DNA of 64,000 nucleotides from Bifidobacterium adolescentis ATCC 15703 (GTDB lineage: Bacteria > Actinomycetota > Actinomycetes > Actinomycetales > Bifidobacteriaceae), in NCBI RefSeq assembly GCF_000010425.1, contig NC_008618.1, positions 1,047,946 through 1,111,945 on the forward strand, in the 5' to 3' direction. Shown here piece after piece: positions 27,570-38,872 of this stretch. The notes under the pieces were generated by a model. That model worked only from the letters and a program-made list of their open reading frames with translations. It searched no databases and was not told where the DNA came from. Position 1 is the stretch's first letter; every line of letters starts with the position of its first letter. Position numbers and translations under genes: made by a program.

Positions 27570-29291
27570 CTATTCCTCCCATTGCAGTTCGCGCAATGCC
27601 TTCCGAGTACGTTCCATCCACATGCGCAGCCGTTCCACAGGGTTGGCTATCAGACGTTTTCCGGGCAGATCGGGTTCCTGGACCATCATTTGTCCAAACA
27701 GCCGGTGCGTCATGATCGCGGCGGCCGCGCAGGCGGCTTCCACCACGCAGACGAGGACCGCTCCCCCGACGCCTCCGGCCCACGGTATCGTGGCCTGGTT
27801 GCCGGAACCCAGTTCAAGGGCGGTCAGTTCCATGACCGCGGTGCCCCAGGAGGCCGCACGGGCCAGTTGCAGGCCGAGCCACGGAATCAGCCATGAGACG
27901 GCAAGACTGGCCAGGCCGGCCAATGTGGCGAAACCCACGAACGGCGCCACCATCAGATTCGCCGGTATGGAGAACACCGGCAGTTCCGGTTCGATGAGCA
28001 CCTGGATCGGCAGGGTGAACACTTGCGCCGCTATGGTCATGGACAGAGCCTCGGCCACGAACCGTGGCAGGACCGGTTCCATCCATGCGTTGAGGGTGTC
28101 GGCGAACAGCACGATGCCGAGCACCGCGGCGCAGGACAGGGCGAATCCGAAGCTTTGCGACATGTGCGGGCATGCCATCAGCATAGCCAATGTGGTCCAG
28201 CTCAACGACGCCATCGCCTGGCCTCGTCTGCCGATGAACAGGCATGCCGCGCCGGACAATCCCATCAAAAGCGCGCGGGATACCGAATCCGACGGAAACA
28301 CGCATGCCGACAGCATGATGTACGACATGGCGACCAGCAGTGCGGTGAATCGTCGCGGCAGAAGGAAGAACGAGCAGACGGAACGCACCAATGCGGCGGT
28401 CACGGCCAGATGGCCGCCGCTGACCGCCATGAGATGCACGATTCCGGACCTTTGGAACGCGTCCTCCACCTGTGCGGCGTATGTGGAATCGATGTCGGTG
28501 CCATCGCCTTCGGCCGGCACATAGTCCTGTCCGAGAACACCCAATGTCAGTCCGGGGACGAGCACTTTCCCTTGGTCGGAAAGACGTGCGGTTTGGACGA
28601 AGAACGCCTCCTGCATCATGCCGATGGCGCGCATCGGCAGGTTTGGCGGCCTGACGTGTTCGACTGTCGTGACGTCGGTCAGCCACAACGGCATGGCACC
28701 GTATCGCGCTTTGGAGATGCGGCCCGCGATCTTGTAGGTGCCGTCCTGTTTGAGTTTGCCGCATTCAGGCCGGTCCGCGTATATACGCGCTCGTGCCGAA
28801 CTGGTTTGCCGTACGCCGTCGATGGTGACCGATGTGATGCGCGCGTCGGCACGGCAGTCGTTCGACCGTCTGTCGGAGATGACGGTCGGCGAGGTGGCGC
28901 GCGCCGTGACGACGACGGAAGCGTCGCCTTCCGCGGCCGCCCGAGAAGCCGGGTCGCGCCATTGCAGCAAATCATAGGTCAACGCGCTTGCCGCGCAAAC
29001 CATCGCAGCGATCGCGCAGACCGTGACGCTCGCATGCCAGAGCGTTATCCGTCGTCGAACGGACGCCGGCAATCGTGGGAAGGGCAGTCCCGCCAGGACC
29101 GCCAGCGGTATCATGCAGGTGAGAACGGCCGGCAAAGCGCCGAGCATGCCGTCATGCGACATGCAATATGCGAAGCCGGCGTGCGCGGCCAGACTGGCCG
29201 CCCAACCGCATATTGCGGCCGGCAGCAGTCTCCAGTCTCGGCTCCCGCGCTCCCTGGTCAGCCAATCGCGTGTGCCCGTCATCTCACGCAC
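27570..29291 (-). CDS. comEC: ComEC/Rec2 DNA-uptake channel protein
   Basis: 573 aa polytopic membrane protein. It has an N-terminal hydrophobic block, a soluble OB-like part (about residues 120-215), then the Competence domain with IVHLMAVSGGHLAVTAALV and SDSVSRALLMG. The C-terminal metallo-beta-lactamase nuclease domain found in many ComEC proteins is absent: the protein ends in a basic cytoplasmic tail. ComEC moves single-stranded DNA across the membrane in transformation. It overlaps comEA upstream by 13 bases and abuts holA. Confidence 0.92.
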   Translation of the reverse strand: MREMTGTRDWLTRERGSRDWRLLPAAICGWAASLAAHAGFAYCMSHDGMLGALPAVLTCMIPLAVLAGLPFPRLPASVRRRITLWHASVTVCAIAAMVCAASALTYDLLQWRDPASRAAAEGDASVVVTARATSPTVISDRRSNDCRADARITSVTIDGVRQTSSARARIYADRPECGKLKQDGTYKIAGRISKARYGAMPLWLTDVTTVEHVRPPNLPMRAIGMMQEAFFVQTARLSDQGKVLVPGLTLGVLGQDYVPAEGDGTDIDSTYAAQVEDAFQRSGIVHLMAVSGGHLAVTAALVRSVCSFFLLPRRFTALLVAMSYIMLSACVFPSDSVSRALLMGLSGAACLFIGRRGQAMASLSWTTLAMLMACPHMSQSFGFALSCAAVLGIVLFADTLNAWMEPVLPRFVAEALSMTIAAQVFTLPIQVLIEPELPVFSIPANLMVAPFVGFATLAGLASLAVSWLIPWLGLQLARAASWGTAVMELTALELGSGNQATIPWAGGVGGAVLVCVVEAACAAAAIMTHRLFGQMMVQEPDLPGKRLIANPVERLRMWMERTRKALRELQWEE

Positions 29292-29935
29292 ACTTGGTCA
29301 CGGAACTTCGCCAGAGTCTTCGAACCGATGCCCTTGACTTCCAGAAGCTGGTCGACGTTGTCGAACCGTCCTATCTGCGTTCGATAGTCGAGGATGCGCT
29401 GCGCGGTGACCGGTCCGACGCCTTTGAGGGTCTGCAATTCGCCTAGGTCTGCGGTGTTGAGGTCAAGCTGGTTCGATTGCTGCGCTCCGTCTTGCCCGTC
29501 ATGGCTGTCCGGTGTGGACGCGTCCTGCGTCGGCCCGTTTTCTTGCGGTGCCGGCGTTTGTTCCGTTTGCGGGGCCTGTTGCGGCTGCTGTTGGGCCTGT
29601 GAGCGTATCTGCGACCGTGAATGCTGCAGTTCGCTGTAGTGGATCGTCTGTTGGACGAGCATGGTCAGGCTCGCGCACAGCGCGCACGACAAAGTGAGGA
29701 TCGCCATGAGCGCGTGGAACGGGCGGAACGCCAATCGTGGCCTGTCGCGTTTCGGCCGCTCCCCCTCGTCGGGTTTGTCCGTCGGCCGGACGCCGGCGAG
29801 CTCCGCCAATGTCGGTTTCGCGTCATGCGTCTTCCGCTGCGGCATCGGTCGTGCGGGTTCGTGTGATGCGGACGGTTCGTCCGATTGCGCCTCCATGGCC
29901 GTAAGGCTGTTGGGTCGGGACGGTTTTTCGGGCAT
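29279..29935 (-). CDS. comEA: ComEA-like DNA receptor with helix-hairpin-helix
   Basis: About 218 aa from the start at 29935. An N-terminal cytoplasmic region rich in charged residues is followed by one membrane segment (FHALMAILTLSCALCASLTMLV), a Gln/Pro-rich linker outside the cell, and two HhH motifs (LDLNTADLGELQTLKGVGPVTAQRILDYR and VDQLLEVKGIGSKTLAKF). It binds double-stranded DNA for uptake. The start is uncertain: 29971 or a GTG at 30118 are open. GGGGA precedes 29935. Confidence 0.88.
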   Translation of the reverse strand: MPEKPSRPNSLTAMEAQSDEPSASHEPARPMPQRKTHDAKPTLAELAGVRPTDKPDEGERPKRDRPRLAFRPFHALMAILTLSCALCASLTMLVQQTIHYSELQHSRSQIRSQAQQQPQQAPQTEQTPAPQENGPTQDASTPDSHDGQDGAQQSNQLDLNTADLGELQTLKGVGPVTAQRILDYRTQIGRFDNVDQLLEVKGIGSKTLAKFRDQVCVR

Positions 29936-30031
29936 GCCCAATCCCCGCAGCCGCTTCGTGGCGGCCGGCATGCCAGTGCCGCCGTCCGCCGTGTGGATGG
30001 CACAGATGGGGTGAGTGCCGCAAAATGCAAA

Positions 30032-30070
30032 TATGCCCATGCATCCAACATTGGAGGATGCATGGGCATA
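30032..30070 (-). terminator. Terminator between leuS and comEA
   Basis: TATGCCCATGCATCC (30032-30046) pairs perfectly with GGATGCATGGGCATA (30056-30070). On the minus strand a TTTGCATTTTGC tail follows. It lies about 115 bases beyond the leuS stop. Confidence 0.75.
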
Positions 30071-30185
30071 CTGTCCAGCCGAAACGGCTCCTGTGGTCGG
30101 AGAACGCGGGTTATCCACATTCCTGGCGTGTCGCCATGGTGCGGAAGAACCCGCGTCCTCTTATGCGGGCCGTCTCGTCAGAAGA

Positions 30186-33158
<2,973 letters not shown>

Positions 33159-33230
33159 AGTGCATGAAATTAGCCGCGCAACTGGACACTTCGCAAGGAA
33201 TCAACCACTATTCAGGCACGTGCGCCGCCG

Positions 33231-34112
33231 TTATTTTTCCGATGCCGCGGACGCGCCGGAGGACGGGGCCTTGGCCGTTGCCTTCGGCGGATTCATGGAC
33301 GCGTCGGGCGTGTATCCGATCGACTTGCCCATGTCGGCCGCGGCCTTCTGCCACGAGCCGTCCTTGACCATGGCGCGCAATGCGGCGTCGATTTGCCCGA
33401 CCAGCTCGTCCTGTCCTGATTTGACGGCGATGCCGTAGGACCAGGTGGTGTCGGGAACGTCGACGATCTTCAGATGGTCGCCTGTGTTGTTCGACGCCAG
33501 TCCGGCCGAGATCGCGTCGTCGGCGGCGACGGCGTCGGCCTCGCCGATCATCAGCGCCGTCATGCATTGCGGATACGTGTCGCGTTCCGCCACCGTCGTG
33601 CGGGTGTTTTTCGTGCGGTTGCGGATGTTGTCGTCCGCCGCGCTTCCAGCGACCGCGCATACGGTTTTATCGGACAGGCTGTCGGTCCCGGTGATTTCGG
33701 ATGCGCTGTCGGAGCGGACGAGCAGCGCCTCCCGGACCGTCAGATATGGTCCGGCGACGTCGGCCTCACCATCGTGGGTCCCGTCCATGGAGAAGGAATC
33801 CACGACCATGTCCACCGTGCCGTCGGTGAGCGCGGAGGCTCGCATGGCCGGGGACAGCTGTTTGAACACGATCTGCTTTTCCGCGTATCCGAGGGTTTTC
33901 GCCACGTATTTGGCCACGTCGATGTCGAAACCGGAGTATTCGCCTCCATGCAGGTATCCAAGCCCCGGCTGGTCGGCGGCCACTCCTATCGCGATTGTCG
34001 GCCCCTGCGCCGCGCCTTCGGTCACCACGGAAACCGATGTGCCGCACGCGCCGGCGCCGGCCGCAAGTAATGCCGCGCATGCCGCCGCGGCCACGTATCG
34101 CGCTTTTCCCAT
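33231..34112 (-). CDS. Polar amino-acid ABC transporter substrate-binding lipoprotein
   Basis: About 293 aa. A lipoprotein signal peptide (YVAAAACAALLAAGAGAC, lipobox LAAGAGAC) anchors it to the membrane. Family 3 solute-binding fold marks: YSGFDIDVAKYVAKTLGY, DMVVDSFSMDG, LSDKTVCAVAGSAADDNI, and DAVAADDAISAGL. The likely ligand is an acidic or polar amino acid such as glutamate. Two adjacent ATG codons (34115, 34112) are possible starts. No permease or ATPase gene is beside it, so its transporter lies elsewhere or it acts alone. It begins just inside or after the corA stop. Confidence 0.86.
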   Translation of the reverse strand: MGKARYVAAAACAALLAAGAGACGTSVSVVTEGAAQGPTIAIGVAADQPGLGYLHGGEYSGFDIDVAKYVAKTLGYAEKQIVFKQLSPAMRASALTDGTVDMVVDSFSMDGTHDGEADVAGPYLTVREALLVRSDSASEITGTDSLSDKTVCAVAGSAADDNIRNRTKNTRTTVAERDTYPQCMTALMIGEADAVAADDAISAGLASNNTGDHLKIVDVPDTTWSYGIAVKSGQDELVGQIDAALRAMVKDGSWQKAAADMGKSIGYTPDASMNPPKATAKAPSSGASAASEK

Positions 34113-34120
34113 CATGGACG

Positions 34121-35071
34121 TCACTTGAACATGCGCGACCGGGTGAGGAACCAGGTGACGATCGCCGAAAGGACCAGTGAGATGCCGATGATCACCGCGA
34201 AGCCCCATGGCTTGTCCGTGAGGGGCATGCCGAGCATGCCTTCCTGGAAGTTCATGCCGTACATGGAGAAGATCAGGGTCGGAATCGACAGGGTGATGGA
34301 GATGATGGTGAAGATGCGCATCACGTTGTTCAGGTTGTTCGACACGATCGATGCGAACGCGTCGGTCATGTTGGCGAGAACGCCGCTGTAGATGTTGGCC
34401 ATCTCGATTGCCTGCTTGTTTTCCGTGATGACGTCGTCGAGCAGGTCCTCATCCTCCGGATACTGCTTGAGCCTCGGCAGCGTGGTCAGCTTCTCCATGA
34501 CGATTTCGTTCGATTTGAGGGATGTGGTGAAGTAGACCAATGTCTTGCTCAGTTCCAGCAGCATGAGGATCTCTCGGTTCTGCATGGAGTGGCGCAGCTT
34601 CAGTTCGAGCTTGTCGCTTTCGCGGTCGATGATGCGCAGGTAACGCAGGTACATGGTGGCGTTGCGGTACAGGATCTGCAGGATGAACCGGGTCTTCATG
34701 TATGTGTTGAAGCCGCGGATGGTGCCTTCCATGAACGGGTGCAGCACGGGCGTGTCCTGCATGCAGACGGTGATGATGGCGGACTGGGTGATGATGATCG
34801 ACAACGGGATGGTCTCGTACCAGTCGCGGCCGCCGCGTTCCTCCACGGTAGGAATGTCCACGATGATCATCGTGTAGTCGTCCTCGACGTCGACGCGCGA
34901 GCGTTCCTCGTCATCCAGAGGGGCGCGCAGGTCGGCCAGGTCGATGCCGGTTTCCATGGACACGTTGGCGAGCTCCACGTCGGTGGGCGCCGAGAGACAT
35001 AACCAGGAGCCGTTCTCCGGTTTTTGGATTTGCTCCACCTGGCCGTTAATCGTTCTGAACATTCTCAACAT
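34121..35071 (-). CDS. corA: CorA-family magnesium/divalent cation channel
   Basis: About 316 aa. A soluble N-terminal alpha/beta domain is followed by a long stalk helix (MLLELSKTLVYFTTSLKSNEIVMEKL). Two C-terminal membrane segments carry the pore-mouth signature YGMNF (GMN) and a basic end (FLTRSRMFK). The start is set at 35071 because AAAGGCGGG lies 8 bases upstream; a GTG at 35080 is also open. The lipoprotein gene follows with almost no gap. Confidence 0.94.
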   Translation of the reverse strand: MLRMFRTINGQVEQIQKPENGSWLCLSAPTDVELANVSMETGIDLADLRAPLDDEERSRVDVEDDYTMIIVDIPTVEERGGRDWYETIPLSIIITQSAIITVCMQDTPVLHPFMEGTIRGFNTYMKTRFILQILYRNATMYLRYLRIIDRESDKLELKLRHSMQNREILMLLELSKTLVYFTTSLKSNEIVMEKLTTLPRLKQYPEDEDLLDDVITENKQAIEMANIYSGVLANMTDAFASIVSNNLNNVMRIFTIISITLSIPTLIFSMYGMNFQEGMLGMPLTDKPWGFAVIIGISLVLSAIVTWFLTRSRMFK

Positions 35072-35284
35072 GTCTCTCACCCGCCTTTCGCGCTTTCCAA
35101 CGTTCTATCGCTGTACGGAAGCCCGATCCGCATGCGGAACGATCGCCGGATTCCCGGCTCGCCGCATGGTCGGGCAAACAACCTCATTAAGGATAGTCCC
35201 ACCGTGAGAATTTGCCGTACGGACGGCGGTGATTCCATCAAGAGTTCACTTTGGATGATGTTTTCGGCGCCGTGTATTGGATGC

Positions 35285-36121
35285 TTATTGGATGATCGGC
35301 TTCCACAGCGGCATGCCGGGCGCGCGCAACGATTCGGGACCGTTCTCCCAGTCGGCGAATGATGCGATGGCGGGGCCTTGGTTGAATTCCTCAAGCTTCC
35401 AAGTGGGACGGTCCGCGTTCCTGGGGTCGGTGTGCGGGGTCATGCGCGTCCAGAAGGCGTTGCGCATCGCGCCGACGTTGTTGAGATCGTCGGGGTCCAT
35501 GTCGAGCAGCACCGCCACGGTGGCCACGATCCATGAGCCGTGGCCGACGAGAAGCAATGTGGTAGGCATTGTCTCGTCATGGTGTTTGGCGACGATGTCG
35601 CGCACGGCTTCCGCGCCGCGTCGGCCCGTATGGATGCGGCTTTCCACGCCATGCTTGGTTTCGCCTCCCGTGTGGGCGCGCCAGGAATGGTAGTCGTCGG
35701 CGTAATGCTCGCAGATCTCCTCGCGGGTCATGCCCTCCCATTCGCCGAAGCTGCGTTCGCGCAGACGCGGGTCGAGTTCCACGTCCAGCCCCATGAGGTC
35801 GGCGAAGGCGTGCGCGGTCTGCTGCGCGCGGAACAGATCCGATGAGACGACGAGCATGCGGCGGGCCGTGGCGGGCGCGTTGTTGATTTCGCTGATGTCT
35901 GCGAGATGCGCGCCTTCATACGTGGGTTGCGCGAGCTGGTCGTTATGTTCGGCGAGATGCGCGACTTTCGCCCAATAGTAGGTTTTGGCGAGTTCGTACG
36001 CGCTTTGGTCCGCCTGCCACCGTCCGACGATGTCGAGGGGAATGTCGATTTGTCCTTGCAGCCGTCTGGCGAGATTGTATGCGGTGCGTCCGTGGCGCAG
36101 GAACAGTACTTCGTCGATCAT
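35285..36121 (-). CDS. Histidine phosphatase superfamily protein (first copy)
   Basis: 278 aa with the phosphoglycerate-mutase-like RHG motif at the N-terminus (VLFLRHGRTAYNLARRLQGQIDIPL), ELDPRLRERSFGEWEGMT and the late LLLVGHGSWIVATVAVLL. The catalytic His (RHG), second His (GHG) and Glu are kept, so it is likely an active phosphatase. The substrate is unknown. A clear paralogue lies at 37594-38325, separated by tRNA-Ala and a membrane protein, which suggests an old tandem duplication. Confidence 0.88.
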   Translation of the reverse strand: MIDEVLFLRHGRTAYNLARRLQGQIDIPLDIVGRWQADQSAYELAKTYYWAKVAHLAEHNDQLAQPTYEGAHLADISEINNAPATARRMLVVSSDLFRAQQTAHAFADLMGLDVELDPRLRERSFGEWEGMTREEICEHYADDYHSWRAHTGGETKHGVESRIHTGRRGAEAVRDIVAKHHDETMPTTLLLVGHGSWIVATVAVLLDMDPDDLNNVGAMRNAFWTRMTPHTDPRNADRPTWKLEEFNQGPAIASFADWENGPESLRAPGMPLWKPIIQ

Positions 36122-36192
36122 GGTTCTCGCTTTCTTGGTTTTCGCATCCGATCAGCGGATTGCCCGGAAGCCGACGGGAAACGGTAAAGAAA

Positions 36193-36220
36193 AAGGCTTC
36201 CGAATCTCTCCGGAAGCCTT
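36193..36220 (-). terminator. Terminator of tRNA-Ala
   Basis: AAGGCTTCCG (36193-36202) pairs with CGGAAGCCTT (36211-36220). On the minus strand a TTTTTCTTT tail follows. Confidence 0.88.
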
Positions 36221-36227
36221 CCAATCG

Positions 36228-36300
36228 TGGAGCTAAGGGGATTCGAACCCCTGACCCTCTCCATGCCATGGAGATGCGCTACCAGCTGCGCCATAGCCCC
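36228..36300 (-). tRNA. tRNA-Ala (GGC)
   Basis: 73-base minus-strand cloverleaf. Acceptor GGGGCTA/TAGCTCC with one G-T pair, D arm GCGCAGCTGGTAGCGC, anticodon stem TCTCC/GGAGA with loop ATGGCAT (anticodon GGC), T arm AGGGGTTCGAATCCCCT. Discriminator A is followed by CGA, so CCA is not encoded. Confidence 0.95.
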
Positions 36301-36409
36301 AATATCTGCTCTGCAAACCTTGTATAAGATACAACACAGAGCAGAATCATGCAATTCGCGGCGTGTCGGGCACGTGGTCGAGGAAAGCCCCGGACACATG
36401 CCTCATAGG

Positions 36410-37486
36410 CTATTTCGAAGTGTCCGTCCCATTGCCTGACGTGCCGGATGACGTGCCATTGGGATTCGAACCGTTCGGCGTCGGATTCTGGTTCGTGGAT
36501 GCCGAACCATTCGGCGTGGTGGTCGTCCCCGTACCCGACTGTCCCGAATTGTTGGTGCCTGACGTCGATCCGTCGGATGGCGTAGTGGAGTCCGTGGACG
36601 AATCCGTCTTGTTCGAATCGTCTCCGGTGTCGGTGGACGAGTCCGAGCCGTCGGTGGACGTTCCGGTGCCGCCGGTTGTGGAATCCGTCTTCTTCCCGGT
36701 GTCCTTGCCGTTGTTCCTGTCGGAGTTCGTGGTGGAATCCTTATCGGTGTCCGTCGTGCCGGACTGGTTCTGCATATTGTCCTGCGTGCCGTTGTTTCCG
36801 CTGCCGTAGGTGGAATCGCCGGCATTGTCATCCGACGGCGTCTGCTTGCTGTTGACCATGTCACGCACCACGGTATCGGTTCCATGTCCGCCCGTGAACG
36901 CGAGGATCAGTCCGGCGCTCACGGCCACGCCGATAAGCGCGCTGACGATCGCGATGACGATCGGCGCACGCTTGCCATGCAGCCAAGCGTCAAACGACGC
37001 CCGGCGTCCAGCATGCTGGATACTTCCGCCGGCATTGTCCGGAAGCATGTTCGATTCGCGTCCTCCGGCCTGCGTGGAGGAAATGACACGGCCTGACGTT
37101 GCGGGCATCGCCGCGGTCGTATCCCCGTCCACGGACGTCATGACCGTGGTCTCATCGGATTCCTCCGCGGACAGCGTCTTGGTCTGCTCGCCCTCGGATT
37201 CGGCGGGAGCGATCACCGTGGTGGCGTCATCGCCGCTCTTGCCGGCACCGTCCGTACCGTCCTTGTCGTTGGTCACGAACGGTACGGCGTTTTGCAGCTT
37301 CTCCCCCGACGCCTTGAGCACGTTCTTGTACACCTGCGTCGCAACGGCCGAGACGATGGAACCGGCGGCGACGCCAATCACCGATCCCGCGATGCCGATT
37401 TTTGCGGACAGCAGGAACGAGGTCACCGCGGCAAGCGCGCCCGCGAAAATCGATGAAAACGATATGCCCTTGAAAAAATTCTTCAC
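36410..37486 (-). CDS. Membrane protein with a long Ser/Thr/Asn/Gly/Asp-rich extracellular tail
   Basis: 358 aa. Residues 1-55 are hydrophobic and glycine-rich (FSSIFAGALAAVTSFLLSAKIGIAGSVIG), then a charged Thr/Glu/Asp-rich cytoplasmic stretch, one membrane segment at about 175-200 (RAPIVIAIVSALIGVAVSAGLILAF), and about 155 residues of low complexity in Ser, Thr, Asn, Gly, Asp and Lys with no folded domain. It resembles stalk-like cell-surface proteins. GTG start; no strong ribosome site. The family is not recognised. Confidence 0.7.
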   Translation of the reverse strand: MKNFFKGISFSSIFAGALAAVTSFLLSAKIGIAGSVIGVAAGSIVSAVATQVYKNVLKASGEKLQNAVPFVTNDKDGTDGAGKSGDDATTVIAPAESEGEQTKTLSAEESDETTVMTSVDGDTTAAMPATSGRVISSTQAGGRESNMLPDNAGGSIQHAGRRASFDAWLHGKRAPIVIAIVSALIGVAVSAGLILAFTGGHGTDTVVRDMVNSKQTPSDDNAGDSTYGSGNNGTQDNMQNQSGTTDTDKDSTTNSDRNNGKDTGKKTDSTTGGTGTSTDGSDSSTDTGDDSNKTDSSTDSTTPSDGSTSGTNNSGQSGTGTTTTPNGSASTNQNPTPNGSNPNGTSSGTSGNGTDTSK

Positions 37487-37593
37487 AGAGCATGACGGTA
37501 GCCGATTACGCTTTGAAAAAACTTGCGATTCTGTGAAAAGCTTGGAAAAAACTTGGGAACGGGACGCGCGTCATCCCCCGTTTTCGTCGGCGG

Positions 37594-38325
37594 CTATAGC
37601 TGCGGATGCTCCCACTGCTCGGTGTCGGCGATCGCCGGACCATGGTTGTAGTCGACCAGACGCCACCGCAGCGCGCCCTGTAGTTCCAACGGCGCCAGCC
37701 GCACCCAATGCGCGTTGCGCATCGACAGAATGTCGGCGAAATCGCCATGCACTTCGCTCAATCCCAGCAGCGTCTGCAACGTCTGCGAGATCCAGGCACC
37801 ATGCGAGAACACGTACAGGTCGGTATCGGAGCCGGCCTTCGACGCCCAATCGTTCAACGCCTCGACGCCACGCCTGCCGACGTTCTGCTTCGGTTCTGCG
37901 CCATACTTGAGCTCGCCGCCGCGGAACTGGGCCCATGACAGATAATCCTCGGGGAACCGTTTGGCGAGCTCTTCGACGGCGATGCCTTCCCAATCGCCGA
38001 AGCTGCGTTCTCGCACACGGACGTCGGGATGCACGTCGAGTCCGAGCGGGTCGGCGAACGCGTGGGCGGTGGCGGCCGCGCGTTTGAGATCGGAGCAGAC
38101 GACCAGCTGGCATGCCGCTTCGGGATGACGGTCCACGTACAGTTCACGCAATGCGGACGCGGTCTGGCGAACCTGCCACATACCCACTTCGTCGAGCGGA
38201 ATGTCGATCTGTCCCTGCAGCCTGTGCTGCGCGTTGTATGCGGTGCGTCCGTGGCGCACCAGTGTGATGGAACGCACGTGTGGCGTCATGGTCTCATCAT
38301 GGTCGAGTTCGACGTTTCTGGGCAT
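37594..38325 (-). CDS. Histidine phosphatase superfamily protein (second copy)
   Basis: 243 aa. ITLVRHGRTAYNAQHRLQGQIDIPLDEVG, VRVRERSFGDWEGIA and the late LYVFSHGAWISQTLQTLLG carry the catalytic RHG, Glu and SHG residues. It shares the block HGRTAYN..RLQGQIDIPL and the RERSFG.WEG block with the copy at 35285-36121. GGGGAGAGG lies directly before the ATG. Substrate unknown. Confidence 0.88.
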   Translation of the reverse strand: MPRNVELDHDETMTPHVRSITLVRHGRTAYNAQHRLQGQIDIPLDEVGMWQVRQTASALRELYVDRHPEAACQLVVCSDLKRAAATAHAFADPLGLDVHPDVRVRERSFGDWEGIAVEELAKRFPEDYLSWAQFRGGELKYGAEPKQNVGRRGVEALNDWASKAGSDTDLYVFSHGAWISQTLQTLLGLSEVHGDFADILSMRNAHWVRLAPLELQGALRWRLVDYNHGPAIADTEQWEHPQL

Positions 38326-38407
38326 GCCTCTCCCCTATCTGCCGGTTGTCTTTCCGATTTATTGCCTGTCTGCCGTCGTATTCGGATTGCTGGGACGGCG
38401 CATACCA

Positions 38408-38445
38408 AAACGTGCCTTCCGCAGGATTTTCGGGAAGGCACGTTT
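38408..38445 (-). terminator. Terminator at the end of the glmU-rsfS operon
   Basis: AAACGTGCCTTCC (38408-38420) pairs with GGAAGGCACGTTT (38433-38445), 17 bases past the rsfS stop. Confidence 0.8.
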
Positions 38446-38462
38446 CGATGATGGATGAAAAA

Positions 38463-38870
38463 TCACGCTTCGCTGGAAGCCGTCGGCTCCTGCTCGCCCT
38501 CGGCGTGTTCGAGCTGCAGATCGATGCTCGGGCAGTCCTTCCACAACCGTTCGAGACGGTAGTATTCGCGGGATTCCTGGTGCATGACGTGGATGACGAA
38601 ATCACCGTAGTCGAGCAGCACCCACTGGCCTTCGGTCAGGCCTTCGCGGGAGCGCGGCTGGCGTTTGCCGGCCTTGAGGTACAGGTCCTTCTCGATTTCC
38701 TCGGCGACGGCGAGCACCTGGCGTTCGTTCGAGGCGCTGGCGATGAGCATCGCGTCGGTGATGGCCAATGGTTCGGTAACGTCGAACGCCACGATGTCGG
38801 TGGCCTTCATGCGGTCGGCCGCGGCTGCGGCGATGCGGATGGCGTCGATGGAATCTTGCAATGCAGGCAT
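38463..38870 (-). CDS. rsfS: Ribosome silencing factor RsfS
   Basis: 135 aa, binds ribosomal protein L14 and blocks joining of the 30S subunit in starvation. Family marks: DIVAFDVTEPLAITDAMLIASASNERQV, EGLTEGQWVLLDYGDFVIHVM and SREYYRLERLW. GGGAG lies about 10 bases before the ATG at 38870, so that start is preferred to 38885. It directly follows glmU (2-base gap) on the same transcript. Confidence 0.94.
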   Translation of the reverse strand: MPALQDSIDAIRIAAAAADRMKATDIVAFDVTEPLAITDAMLIASASNERQVLAVAEEIEKDLYLKAGKRQPRSREGLTEGQWVLLDYGDFVIHVMHQESREYYRLERLWKDCPSIDLQLEHAEGEQEPTASSEA

Positions 38871-38872
38871 GT

